From Marinobacter sp. BW6 (GTDB lineage: Bacteria; Pseudomonadota; Gammaproteobacteria; Pseudomonadales; Oleiphilaceae), in the NCBI RefSeq assembly GCF_008107725.1, contig NZ_VIRN01000061.1:124001-188000 (forward strand): 64,000 nt of DNA, written 5' to 3'. Both the position numbers and the translations under genes were made by a program. Each line of letters starts with the position of its first letter. Positions within the stretch are counted from its first letter, which is position 1. Of this stretch, positions 20,445 to 28,871 are shown in pieces. The notes under the pieces were generated by a model. The model was not told the DNA's origin, did not search any database, and saw nothing but the letters and a program-made list of their open reading frames with translations.

Positions 20445-20531
20445 TCAGAGCTCCATAGCGTCATCCCGGCCGTCATCGTCTTCGAATTCTTCAAACTGGC
20501 TTTCAATCAACTCTTCTTCGTAATCTCGCAT
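20445..20531 (-). CDS. Possible 28-residue acidic protein
   Basis: ORF of 28 codons plus stop, product MRDYEEELIE-SQFEEFEDDD-GRDDAMEL, 13 of 28 residues acidic. AGGG lies 8 nt before the ATG. It sits between the converging end of the first AraC gene and tRNA-Asp, on the tRNA strand, 141 bp downstream of the tRNA. No membrane segment or signal. The odds that so short an ORF is real are moderate; conservation in related genomes would decide. Confidence 0.4.
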   Translation of the reverse strand: MRDYEEELIESQFEEFEDDDGRDDAMEL

Positions 20532-20672
20532 AGCGGCTACCCTGTTCTTGAGTTTTCAGGAACAGACTAGATCGTCTGAATGACATTACGATGACACACA
20601 GCTGGTTTTGGCAGATGTAAAACGAGCTCAGAAATTCTTGGGGCGACAAAGGATACAAAAGAGGGGCAAAAA

Positions 20673-20749
20673 TGGCGGAGCGGACGGGACTCGAACCCGC
20701 GACCCCCGGCGTGACAGGCCGGTATTCTAACCAACTGAACTACCGCTCC
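20673..20749 (-). tRNA. tRNA-Asp (GTC anticodon)
   Basis: 77 nt including an encoded CCA. On the minus strand: acceptor GGAGCGG/CCGCTCC with discriminator G, D-stem around TTCAGTTGGTTAGAA, anticodon loop CCTGTCACG with GTC, TpsiC arm GCGGGTTCGAGTCCCG. All arms pair and the length is normal. It has its own consensus promoter. Confidence 0.98.
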
Positions 20750-20823
20750 GTGCGGGTCATCACAACTGGCCTCTGGGAGGCCTGGCAATCAGCGGTGTGA
20801 ATGCTCTGTGACAACGAGGGCGC

Positions 20824-20851
20824 ATTATAAAGAGGCGCCCCGTTATGTCAA
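20824..20851 (-). promoter_or_regulatory. Consensus sigma70 promoter of tRNA-Asp
   Basis: On the minus strand, perfect -35 TTGACA (20851-20846), 16-bp spacer and perfect -10 TATAAT (20829-20824), 75 nt upstream of the mature tRNA. GC-rich GCGCCCTCG follows the -10, like the discriminator of stringently controlled stable-RNA promoters. An A/T-rich hairpin directly upstream may add UP-element function. Confidence 0.85.
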
Positions 20852-20882
20852 CGCTTTTTCTCAAAAAAATTGAGAAAAAGCG
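20852..20882 (-). terminator. Perfect 13-bp A/T-rich hairpin after the second AraC gene
   Basis: Arms CGCTTTTTCTCAA and TTGAGAAAAAGCG with a 5-nt loop, 5 bp after the AraC gene stop and touching the -35 of the tRNA promoter. It lacks a T tract, but the stem itself is T-rich. It probably ends the AraC transcript and may also be part of the tRNA promoter upstream region. Confidence 0.55.
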
Positions 20883-20887
20883 TCCTG

Positions 20888-21919
20888 TTACATGGCATCG
20901 ACCATCGCATCCTTGCCCTGCGCGGTTTTGCGGTATTCGATCGGCGTCATACCGGACCAGCGCTTGAATGCGCGATAGAAGGTGCTGGGCTCAGAGAAGC
21001 CCGTGAGGTAGACAATTTCATCAATGGATTCATCGGTGGTTGCCAGCAGCTGACGGGCCAGACGATAGCGGAAATCCGCGAGCACCTGATTGAAACTGGT
21101 CTCGGCCTCCGTCAAGCGCGTGCGCAGGGTTCTCGGCTTGATGCCAAGACGCTCAGCTACGGCATCCAGGGTGACCTCCCCACTATCGAGGAGTTCTGCC
21201 ACAATCCGCTCCACCTGACCAACGATATCCTTTTTCTCCAGCCGGGCGACCTGTTCGCTGGCGAACCGCTCATGCAGATCCAGTAGCTCCGGCTCTGCAT
21301 GAGGTGAGGCATGGGATAGCAGTTTTGCCGGGAAATAGAGCCGATTTTCCGGCGCCCCAAAAGTGACTTCGCATCCGAGCACCTCGCGCACATGGTCCTG
21401 GCCCTCAGTCCGCTCGTGCTCGAACTCAATGCGTGAGGGGTAGAAGTTGCCATCGGTGATCGAGCGGAAAAAGGTAATCAATCCCAGCACGAAGCATTCA
21501 TTGAAATGCTTTAGTCTGCGGACATCATCGGACGCCGCATCCAGCACCATGCAGGCATCGTCACCCTCTATGAAGAAATCGGTGTTCGCTGCGTCGCTGA
21601 GCAGGCGCTGATAGTTCTGAGCCCGCCGCAGACCCTCTCCGAAGGTGGGACTGCTCAGAAAGAGATACTCCAGCACCTGCCCCTTGTACGCAGGCAGTAG
21701 TTGCCCTAGGTGCAGGCCTACATCCGGATCGCCGGAAACGTCCTCAACAGCCTGCCAGAAGTACATCTGGGCACTGTGGGGAGTCCGGAGCTGCTCGGTG
21801 TAAACGTAATTTTCATCCACACCCAGGCGGCTGAAGATGGCATTGGTATTGATTCCCTTCTTTTTCATCGCCTCATAGATCAGGCGCAACATCACTCCCG
21901 CGTCACGAAGTTCCTGCAT
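20888..21919 (-). CDS. AraC-family transcriptional regulator, divergent from the MaoC gene
   Basis: Regulator of 343 aa with an N-terminal Arabinose_bd-type domain (residues about 10-200, VMLRLIYEAMKKKGINTNA, DVGLHLGQL) and a C-terminal AraC HTH domain (about 235-335: LDAVAERLGIKPRTLRTRLT and IDEIVYLTGFSEPSTFYRAFKRWSG, split: IDEIVYLTGF, SEPSTFYRAFKRWSG). It is the same subfamily as the regulator next to fadH. Divergent from the hydratase-like gene at 22203 across 283 bp that contain two near-identical direct repeats. It probably controls that gene. Its stop is followed by a perfect hairpin at 20852-20882. Confidence 0.92.
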   Translation of the reverse strand: MQELRDAGVMLRLIYEAMKKKGINTNAIFSRLGVDENYVYTEQLRTPHSAQMYFWQAVEDVSGDPDVGLHLGQLLPAYKGQVLEYLFLSSPTFGEGLRRAQNYQRLLSDAANTDFFIEGDDACMVLDAASDDVRRLKHFNECFVLGLITFFRSITDGNFYPSRIEFEHERTEGQDHVREVLGCEVTFGAPENRLYFPAKLLSHASPHAEPELLDLHERFASEQVARLEKKDIVGQVERIVAELLDSGEVTLDAVAERLGIKPRTLRTRLTEAETSFNQVLADFRYRLARQLLATTDESIDEIVYLTGFSEPSTFYRAFKRWSGMTPIEYRKTAQGKDAMVDAM

Positions 21920-22003
21920 AAGATTCCGCTTTTTATTGGTTTACTGCTGTGGCCTTCCCGACAGCCACTGTGGCGCGCCGGGTCAATGCCTGATCTGGAG
22001 GGC

Positions 22004-22033
22004 TTTGACAGACTCCAGAGGTTTGTCAGACTC
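22004..22033. promoter_or_regulatory. Direct repeat TTTGAC/TCAGACTC, candidate AraC operator
   Basis: TTTGACAGACTC (22004-22015) and TTTGTCAGACTC (22022-22033) are 11 of 12 identical, start-to-start 18 bp, in the divergent AraC/MaoC promoter region. AraC-family proteins bind direct repeats, so this is a candidate site. The rest of the 283-bp gap shows no gene. Confidence 0.4.
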
Positions 22034-22202
22034 AAGGGGCCTACGAACCGCACCCTGTTAGACAATCGTCTTACTAGTAGAGCATATCAGGCCACAGTCG
22101 CCGAGTTGTACCAAAATGTAAAAAAATGCATACCCTTTGCTTCAAAGCGTTCAACCAAGGTCATGCCGGGATTGATGGTCCGGGCTGTGAAGGAGAATAC
22201 CG

Positions 22203-23078
22203 ATGTCAGAGACCCTCGTTTACCGCAACACACCGCCCGCCTTGTTACCGATGTATGGCAGAACGCTGCTGCCAAAGCAGAAGCAAACCGGCGGCGATAT
22301 CAGCATCCCGAATCTTTCAGCGAGCCTGCTCGGTGTCAGTACCTCCGGGGAGAACCTGAAGCGCTATCAGCAGGTCTGCGGATTCGTGGCTCGCAGTCAC
22401 CTGCCAGTCACCTGGCCCCACGTGCTCGCCTTTCCTTTGCACTTGAAACTGCTCACCGAAAAAGACTTTCCCCTGCCGCTTCTGGGCCTCGTACACCTGA
22501 GAAACACGATTACCCAGCACCGGGCTATCGGCACCGGGGAAAACCTCGATCTGCAGGTAAGACTCAGCAATACCGTGAAGAGCGAACGGGGCGTGGAATT
22601 CGATCTGATTACGGAGGCACGCTCTGCGGGCAGGCTGGTCTGGGAAGAAGCAAGTACAACGCTGTTCCGGCAAACGGATGGTGAGAGCAAATCTTCCGGT
22701 AAAAAAGCGCCGCCGAAGCTGGAGCGTTATCCGAACACAGAGAATCTGAAGGCACCCGAGTCCATCGGCCGGCAGTATGCCCGCGTATCCGGTGACAGCA
22801 ACCCGATCCACATGCATGCCCTGAGCGCCAAGGTATTCGGTTTTCCACGGGCAATCGCCCATGGCATGTGGACAAAAGCCCACGCACTCGCGCTACTGGA
22901 GCAGCAGGAAGGCTGGCAAAGCGGCGCTCTTCGCGTCAGCTGTCAGTTCAAGAAACCGCTGTTTCTGCCCGGCACGGCCCAGCTGAACTGGCAAACGGGA
23001 GAAAAGGGCTGGGACTATCAGGTATTGAACGCGAAAGGTGATGCGCCCCATTTGACCGGCCGCATTGACTGGCTTTAG
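22203..23078 (+). CDS. MaoC-family acyl dehydratase-like protein
   Basis: Hotdog-fold protein of 291 aa, probably an enoyl/hydroxyacyl-CoA hydratase or a partner of fatty-acid metabolism. The hydratase signature DSNPIHMHALSAKVFGFPRA followed by IAHGMW (about residues 197-225) is intact. The N-terminal 150 residues (SGENLKRYQQVCGF, LPVTWPHVLAFPLHL) are probably a second, non-catalytic hotdog domain. AAGGAG lies 7 nt before the ATG. Divergent from an AraC-type regulator. Its stop overlaps that of the histidine kinase on the other strand by 4 bp. Confidence 0.86.
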   Translation: MSETLVYRNTPPALLPMYGRTLLPKQKQTGGDISIPNLSASLLGVSTSGENLKRYQQVCGFVARSHLPVTWPHVLAFPLHLKLLTEKDFPLPLLGLVHLRNTITQHRAIGTGENLDLQVRLSNTVKSERGVEFDLITEARSAGRLVWEEASTTLFRQTDGESKSSGKKAPPKLERYPNTENLKAPESIGRQYARVSGDSNPIHMHALSAKVFGFPRAIAHGMWTKAHALALLEQQEGWQSGALRVSCQFKKPLFLPGTAQLNWQTGEKGWDYQVLNAKGDAPHLTGRIDWL

Positions 23079-24652
23079 GACGACTCACCATCCGGTGTAC
23101 AGGTATTACTCTTGGCGCCGGCAACAGGCAGAGTAAAGTAGAAACAGGCGCCACCATCTTCCGGTCGCTCGAAACCAATGTCGCCACCCTGGGCCTGTAT
23201 CAGGGAGCGGCAGGTTGAGAGACCAATCCCCATACCCTCGTCCTTGGTCGTGAAGAACGGCAGAAACAGCTTCTCTTCAGCATCTTCCGATAAGCCCATG
23301 CCATGGTCCCGCACCTGGATTCGCACGCAGGTGTCACCCTGGACGCTCGCGGTCACCTCGACGGGCGCGCTGGAATCGATACTGCTGGTCGCTTCAAGGG
23401 CATTACGGATCAGGTTGAGGGCTACCTGCTGCACCTGGACCGGGTCGGCCAGAACATCCGGAATGTCTTCAGGCACAGACAGCTCAATGGCGCCCTTGTT
23501 GTTGCGCATATCCACTTCGGCAAACTGCCGGGTATCTTCCAGCAACGCAGGCACTGACAGCACTTCCTTGCCCGTGGCCGGCTTTTTCATGAATCGACGA
23601 ATACGGCGAATGATTTCGCTGGCGCGATGGGACTGGGCCTCAATCTTGTCCAGAGTCTGCTGGAGCAGCCCCATATCCGCGTCTTCTTTTGCCATCATAC
23701 GCTTGGCGACGCGGGCATAATTGGTGATTGCGGTCAACGGCTGGTTCACCTCATGGGCAACGCCGGCAGCCATTTCGCCCATTGTGGTCAGGCGGGAGGT
23801 ATGGGCCAACTGGTCACGCTGCTCCTGAACCAGCTGCCGGGCATCCTCCAGCGCCTTTTCGTTGTTCAGTTCGGCGGTGATATCACGGAACACGACAACC
23901 GCACCATGGAGTTCGTCAGAGTCCAGTTTCGGGGTCGAACGGTACTCCGCAGGAAAGCCGGTTCCGTCGGCCCGCAACATTCGGATATCCCGCTGGTTCT
24001 CGGCCACTCCCTGCTGACAGGTTGCCTTAACAGGTATGCCGTCCGGATTGTCCGCGGCGGTCGCGAAATGGGTTTTGAAAAAATCACGACCAATAAGCTC
24101 TTCCACCGGGCAGCCAACAATCGATGCCGCCGCAGGATTGGCAAATTCGATAATGCCGTTCTCATCGAGGCCGTAGATGCCTTCGCTGATGGAATTGAGA
24201 ATCCGGGCCTGGTCGCTCTGCAGCTCACGATTGCGGGCCTGCAGCTCCCGTTCAAGGCGAATCACGCTGGCGTGGGTTTTCACCCTGGCGATCACTTCCT
24301 GAGACTGGAAGGGCTTGGAAATGTAGTCGGCGCCTCCAAGGGAGAAGCCTTTCACCTTCGCCTGCAGGTCATCCAGCGCAGACAGAAAAACAACGGCACA
24401 GTCTGCCGTCTGGAGGTCCGCCTTGAGGCGCTCACAGACCTCATAGCCATCCATCTCCGGCATCATGATGTCCAGGAGGATCACTTCGGGCTGATGACGG
24501 TGGGCAAGGTCGAGGGCCTTTTCGCCTTCGTTGGCAATGAGCAGCCGGTAACCTTTGTCTTTCAGGGTCTCATAGAGGACTTTGAGGTTCTGCGGATTGT
24601 CATCCACGAGCAGAACCGTCACCTCCGAGTTCTCGCTGACAGCTTCAGTCAT
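23075..24652 (-). CDS. Soluble REC-PAS-HisKA-HATPase sensor kinase
   Basis: Cytosolic hybrid histidine kinase of 525 aa, no membrane segment. A receiver domain comes first (phospho-acceptor D61 in ILLDIMMPEMDG, K113 in SKPFQ), then a PAS domain (about 145-260, NSISEGIYGLDENGIIEFAN), HisKA (AGVAHEVNQPLTAITNYA, H300) and HATPase (VALNLIRNALEA, VRDHGMGLSEDAEE, GMGIGLSTCRSLIQ). The kinase core resembles FixL/DctB-type. It follows the FixJ-type regulator by 45 bp on the same strand; the two probably form a pair. Signal unknown; the PAS may bind a cofactor or small molecule. Confidence 0.93.
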   Translation of the reverse strand: MTEAVSENSEVTVLLVDDNPQNLKVLYETLKDKGYRLLIANEGEKALDLAHRHQPEVILLDIMMPEMDGYEVCERLKADLQTADCAVVFLSALDDLQAKVKGFSLGGADYISKPFQSQEVIARVKTHASVIRLERELQARNRELQSDQARILNSISEGIYGLDENGIIEFANPAAASIVGCPVEELIGRDFFKTHFATAADNPDGIPVKATCQQGVAENQRDIRMLRADGTGFPAEYRSTPKLDSDELHGAVVVFRDITAELNNEKALEDARQLVQEQRDQLAHTSRLTTMGEMAAGVAHEVNQPLTAITNYARVAKRMMAKEDADMGLLQQTLDKIEAQSHRASEIIRRIRRFMKKPATGKEVLSVPALLEDTRQFAEVDMRNNKGAIELSVPEDIPDVLADPVQVQQVALNLIRNALEATSSIDSSAPVEVTASVQGDTCVRIQVRDHGMGLSEDAEEKLFLPFFTTKDEGMGIGLSTCRSLIQAQGGDIGFERPEDGGACFYFTLPVAGAKSNTCTPDGESS

Positions 24653-24697
24653 AAATGTCGGGCCGGTTAAAAAAGTAACCGTATGATGCCGCCGGGA

Positions 24698-25324
24698 TCA
24701 CCCTGCGTCGATAAGGTCCTTTACGGACAGGACCATACGAACGAGATGTGCCAGGGAGTGGGTACCCATCTTGTGCATAACGCGGGAACGGTGGATCTCC
24801 ACTGTGCGCTGGCTTATCTCCAGCTCAATGGCAATCACCTTGTTGGCCTGGCCGGCGATCATCCGGTCCATGATTTCGTGTTCCCGGGGGGTCAGACTCT
24901 TGATGCGGCGGATGATCTCCTGCTTCTCATCAAGGGACTTGCGCTGCTCCAGGTCCTGCTTGAGTGCCGCCTCGATTTTCTCCAGCAGCGCCTCCTCACG
25001 GTATGGCTTCTGGATGAAGTCCACCGCGCCCTCTTTCATGGCGTCAACGGCCATGGGCACATCACCGTGACCGGTCACAAAGATGATCGGGAGGATGGAG
25101 TGCTTTTCATTCAGCTTTTTCTGGAGCTCCATACCGTCCATGCCTGGCATGCGGATATCCAGCACAATGCAGCCGGCCATCTTGTCGGAATAGTCCTTCA
25201 GGAAAGCGGTTGCACTCTCATAGGTCTTGACCGGCTTGCCGTCAGATTTCAGCAGCAGCTCCAGGGAATCGCGGACTGCTTCATCGTCCTCTACAACGTA
25301 CACGGTTTGCTGGATATCAGTCAT
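24698..25324 (-). CDS. FixJ/NarL-type response regulator
   Basis: Transcription regulator of 208 aa: receiver domain with D56 (CIVLDIRMPGMDG), VTGHGDVPMAVDAMKEGAVDF and KPYREE, then a LuxR-type HTH (LTPREHEIMDRMIAGQANKV and IAIELEISQRTVEIHRSRVM, split in two blocks). It is the DNA-binding partner of the adjacent kinase. It lies 39 bp downstream of the Lon-like gene and 45 bp upstream of the kinase, so all three may be one transcript. GGAGAG lies upstream of the ATG. Target genes unknown. Confidence 0.95.
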   Translation of the reverse strand: MTDIQQTVYVVEDDEAVRDSLELLLKSDGKPVKTYESATAFLKDYSDKMAGCIVLDIRMPGMDGMELQKKLNEKHSILPIIFVTGHGDVPMAVDAMKEGAVDFIQKPYREEALLEKIEAALKQDLEQRKSLDEKQEIIRRIKSLTPREHEIMDRMIAGQANKVIAIELEISQRTVEIHRSRVMHKMGTHSLAHLVRMVLSVKDLIDAG

Positions 25325-25363
25325 GGGTGTGTTCTCTCCTGTCCGTTTTCTTATGATCGCCGG

Positions 25364-27799
25364 TCAGTGAATTGACGGGTCTTTATGGTCGTCACGAGCA
25401 TGTTCCTGGCGCTCATGTTCCCGCATTTTCTCAAGTCGTTGCTGGATAATGCCAAAAACGCTCTGCTTCGGGTACCTGCCTTTGTCATCGGCCTTGCCCG
25501 CAGGCTTCCCGAGCAGCAGGGTTATGGCCTCCTCAACACGGGCAACCGCGTACACCGCAAACTGGCCTCCGCGTACTGCCTTTACCACTTCGCTGTCGAG
25601 CATCAGGTTCTGCACATTGGTGGTTGGCACAATGACACCCTGGGTGCCCGACAGCCCGCCCTTGAGCTGGCAGGTCGTGAAAAAGCCTTCCACTTTTTCA
25701 TTCACACCTCCGATGGGCTGAACTTCGCCAAACTGATTGACCGACCCGGTGATCGCCAGATCCTGTCGGACCGGAATTCCGGAAAGGGACGAGATCAGCG
25801 CGCAGAGCTCTGCCAGCGAGGCACTGTCACCGTCCACTTCGCCATAGTTCTGCTCGAAGGTCAGACTCGCCGACAGATGCATCGGATCATTGACCGCAAA
25901 ATGAGAGGCGAGCCAGGAGCTCAGGATCATCACACCCTTGGAGTGCAGATTGCCACCGAGCTTTACATCACGCTCAATATCCATCACCGCGCCATCTCCA
26001 TAATAGCAGGTCGCGGTGACACGGTTGGAAAGGCCAAACTCAAACCCGCCTGTGGACAGAACCGACAGCGCATTAACCTGGCCAACACACGTACCACTGG
26101 TAGTTACGAGCGTCGTGCCGTCACGGATGGAATCGTAGAACTGATCACGGATCCGGCTATCCCGGTATTTGGCGCTTTCCAGAGCGCGCTCCACATGAAT
26201 ATCCTGAATCAGCTTCGCACCGGCCTGCCGGGCCCAGAAATCCGACTCCCGCAACAGATTGGCGATATCCGCGGCATGCAGGGACAGTCGATCCTGGTGT
26301 TCGGCCATACGGGCGCTGTGTTCAATCACCCGGGCAACCGCCTTGTTCGAACAGTGCAGCAACTTCTTCTCACTTACCAGGCTGGCAATGAACTTGGCAT
26401 AGAGCAGCTGGCTGTCATCCGAACGGTACATTTCGTTCTCAAAATCCGCCGTCACGCGGAACAGTTCGGCAAACTCGGAATCGTATTCCTGCAGCAACAT
26501 CCAGGTTTCACGATCACCAAACAAGACAATCTTGACATCCAGGGGAACCGATTCCGGTTCAATTGAGATGGTTCCGGATAGCGTCAGTTCCCGTTCGAGG
26601 GAGTTTATCTGGATGGACTTCGAGCGCAGGGCACGTTTGAGCCCGTCCCAGACAAACGGCTGTTCCAGAACCTTGATAGCGTCCATCAACAGATAGCCAC
26701 CATTTGCGCGGTGCAGACTGCCCGGGCGGATCAGGGAGAAATCCGTGAACACCGTGCCCTTGTAGGTGACGTTTTCCACATAGCCAAACAGGTTGTGGTA
26801 GGTGGGGTTGTCCTCCACCACCATCGGCACCTCATTGGTTTTCTGGTGCACCAGCACATTAACCAGATACCGGCGCGGCATCTTTTTGTCCAGGGAGGCA
26901 TAGGCAATCGCTGCCTGTTCCTCATTATCGTCGAGAAATATCTCCAGGTTCTCTACAAGGTCTTCCCGAACCGCTTCAAAGTAGGCGACAACATCCGGCA
27001 AATCCTTGTATTTCTCAATCAGCTCATCAATCTGGTGGCCAGAAATACCCTCAAGGGTCTCCTGGTTCAGGGCCTGCTGTTTATCGGCGTACTCCTGCTC
27101 CCAGTCCGCCAGTTTGCGCAGGGCCTGACGGAGCTTTTTTTCAAGCTTATTGATGGCATCTTCAAACTTATCGCGCTGCTCCTCCGTCAGGGCCTGGAAA
27201 GACTCCGCGGTATGGGGCTCATCACCATTCATGGCAACCAGCCGGTAACCACCGGGCGTGGTCACCGTCAGGCTGACTTTTTTGCGCTTGGCCTGTGCTG
27301 CCACTTTCTCCAGCTCGTCTTCCTGCTTCTTGCCATATTCGTTCTTCAGCTGTTCCGAACGTTCCAGGAAACTGTCACTGTCAAAGGTCTGGGGAATCAC
27401 CTTTACCAGACGGCTCATCAGCTTTTCCATATCCTGCTTTAGCTGGGTGCCCTTTCCTGCAGGCAGCTGCAACAGCTTCGGAATACGCGGTTCCTCGAAG
27501 TTAGCCACATAGCACCAGTCATGGCTCTGCTGATCCGTATCCAGATGGTGCTCCAGGTAACGCAACATCATGGTGCGCTTACCCAGGCCATTTCGGCCAA
27601 CGGCATAGACGTTGTAACCGCCATGGGGCATCGCCAGAGCAAAACGCACAGCTTCCTGGGCGCGGTTCTGGCCGACGATTTCAGCCAGGGGCTCCAGTTG
27701 CTTGGTGGTTTTGAACGGCAGATCTTTCAGAACACAGGCTTTGTAAAGCTGGTGCAGAGACAGTGACTTCAAGGTTTGGTCCTGTAACGGTTGACACAT
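25364..27799 (-). CDS. Lon-like ATP-dependent protease (S16 family)
   Basis: Protein of 811 aa of the Lon-like group typified by E. coli YcbZ. An AAA module comes first (about residues 20-560, VGQNRAQEAVRFALAMPHGG, VGRNGLGKRTMMLRYL) with a coiled-coil insert (about 115-230, TLEEQRDKFEDAINKLEKKL-like stretch). The C-terminal S16 protease has the catalytic serine in EVDGDSASLAELCAL and the lysine in GGVNEKVEGFF, so proteolysis is expected. The Walker A reads GRNGLGKRT, with arginine where serine/threonine is usual, which is atypical. The ATG at 27799 is chosen as the family start; an upstream GTG/ATG at 27868 would add 23 basic residues. It precedes the FixJ-type regulator on the same strand. 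Confidence 0.9.
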   Translation of the reverse strand: MCQPLQDQTLKSLSLHQLYKACVLKDLPFKTTKQLEPLAEIVGQNRAQEAVRFALAMPHGGYNVYAVGRNGLGKRTMMLRYLEHHLDTDQQSHDWCYVANFEEPRIPKLLQLPAGKGTQLKQDMEKLMSRLVKVIPQTFDSDSFLERSEQLKNEYGKKQEDELEKVAAQAKRKKVSLTVTTPGGYRLVAMNGDEPHTAESFQALTEEQRDKFEDAINKLEKKLRQALRKLADWEQEYADKQQALNQETLEGISGHQIDELIEKYKDLPDVVAYFEAVREDLVENLEIFLDDNEEQAAIAYASLDKKMPRRYLVNVLVHQKTNEVPMVVEDNPTYHNLFGYVENVTYKGTVFTDFSLIRPGSLHRANGGYLLMDAIKVLEQPFVWDGLKRALRSKSIQINSLERELTLSGTISIEPESVPLDVKIVLFGDRETWMLLQEYDSEFAELFRVTADFENEMYRSDDSQLLYAKFIASLVSEKKLLHCSNKAVARVIEHSARMAEHQDRLSLHAADIANLLRESDFWARQAGAKLIQDIHVERALESAKYRDSRIRDQFYDSIRDGTTLVTTSGTCVGQVNALSVLSTGGFEFGLSNRVTATCYYGDGAVMDIERDVKLGGNLHSKGVMILSSWLASHFAVNDPMHLSASLTFEQNYGEVDGDSASLAELCALISSLSGIPVRQDLAITGSVNQFGEVQPIGGVNEKVEGFFTTCQLKGGLSGTQGVIVPTTNVQNLMLDSEVVKAVRGGQFAVYAVARVEEAITLLLGKPAGKADDKGRYPKQSVFGIIQQRLEKMREHERQEHARDDHKDPSIH

Positions 27800-27989
27800 T
27801 GGCCGGTCATTGTAGATTCTGCGGTCGGCTCTGTCGCGTTCAGCACGAAGATTTCTGGAGTTGCGCACAGTGCGCAGGATTTTGTTAGGTAGTTCACATT
27901 TCTGCCGCTGTTCATTTTTCAGCCAGTCGTTCCGGAACTACACTTCATCTCCCAACTATAAATACAATGCACGCAACGGACGCCAGCGT

Positions 27990-28367
27990 ATGACCAGTGA
28001 TTCCGCAGAACGCAGAATCAAGGATCGGTACCCCGCCTCCTGCCTGAGAGTCCAGCTCCGGGAGCGTGGCTTATTGGCTCGTGGCAAGCAGGCCACGCCG
28101 GTTACCTGCCTCGATCTTAACCGCTACGGTATGGCTGTACTCTGCCCCAGGCCGGTGGAACCGGGAGCGCGCCTGTTGATGGACTTTGACGGTAAATACA
28201 TCAGCGAATCGCGGGTATGCGCCAGGGTGGTGGAGTGCCAGCCCTACCAGACCGGTTATCGTGTCAGCGTCCAGTTCAGCTATTGTCTGGACAAGAAGGG
28301 CTATTCACGAACTGTCGACAATGCCCTGTCGCGCATTGAAGGCTTCTACAACCGGTTTGCCAGCTGA
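27990..28367 (+). CDS. PilZ domain protein
   Basis: Small cytosolic protein of 125 aa that probably binds cyclic di-GMP. The N-terminal ERRIKDRYPA (arginine block) and the NRYGMAVLCPRP (DxNxxG-type) motifs are those of PilZ domains, although the second motif is partly degenerate (LDLNRYGM), followed by GARLLMDFDGKY and a strand VVECQPYQTGYRVSVQF. ATG at 27990; an upstream extension to 27861 has no ribosome site. Divergent from the Lon-like gene. Ties to the GGDEF-EAL protein at 55800 are only by pathway. Confidence 0.85.
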   Translation: MTSDSAERRIKDRYPASCLRVQLRERGLLARGKQATPVTCLDLNRYGMAVLCPRPVEPGARLLMDFDGKYISESRVCARVVECQPYQTGYRVSVQFSYCLDKKGYSRTVDNALSRIEGFYNRFAS

Positions 28368-28380
28368 ACCGGCCTCAGCC

Positions 28381-28851
28381 TCACACCAGTCCGGCGTCAA
28401 GACTGGCCGCGACATACATCCCAAGCTCCCGGCACTGATCTTCAAACTCATCCCGATATTCACCCCGGCAGATCAGAGGTTCCTGGATCAGCTTCCAGCG
28501 TAGCCCGGTGGTAATGCTTTCAATCGCCCGATTGGTGCCCGTGCCGTCATGGCCTGCGCGGATGTAATAGGCAAAGGGCAACCCCTGGGTTTTCTCAAGG
28601 CAGGGATAGTAGCTGCGATCGAAGAAGTCCTTCAAAGCACCACTCATATACCCGAGGTTCTCAGTGGTGCCCAGAATAATGGCGTCGCAGGACAGAACGT
28701 CATCGGGACCGGCGTCCAAAGGTGCCAGAACGGTTACTTCAACGTTTTCGATGTCTTCGTGGCGGGCACCCTCCTCCACAGCTTCTCGAAGGCGGAGGGT
28801 GTTCTGGGAGGGGGCATGGGCAACAATCAAAAGCTTCTTCATGTCATCCAT
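28381..28851 (-). CDS. Flavodoxin-like NAD(P)H-dependent FMN reductase
   Basis: Flavodoxin-fold protein of 156 aa. The phosphate-binding loop AHAPSQNTLRLREAV and the CDAIILGTTENLGYMSGALK block of the NADPH-dependent FMN reductase/flavodoxin family are visible, with FFDRSYYPCLEK after it. A strong GGGAGG precedes the ATG by 4 nt. It begins only 20 bp after the recA stop on the same strand, where many bacteria have recX. It may therefore be cotranscribed with recA under LexA control. Function in redox or quinone protection is inferred. Confidence 0.85.
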   Translation of the reverse strand: MDDMKKLLIVAHAPSQNTLRLREAVEEGARHEDIENVEVTVLAPLDAGPDDVLSCDAIILGTTENLGYMSGALKDFFDRSYYPCLEKTQGLPFAYYIRAGHDGTGTNRAIESITTGLRWKLIQEPLICRGEYRDEFEDQCRELGMYVAASLDAGLV

Positions 28852-28871
28852 ACATCCTCCCTAAATCAAGC

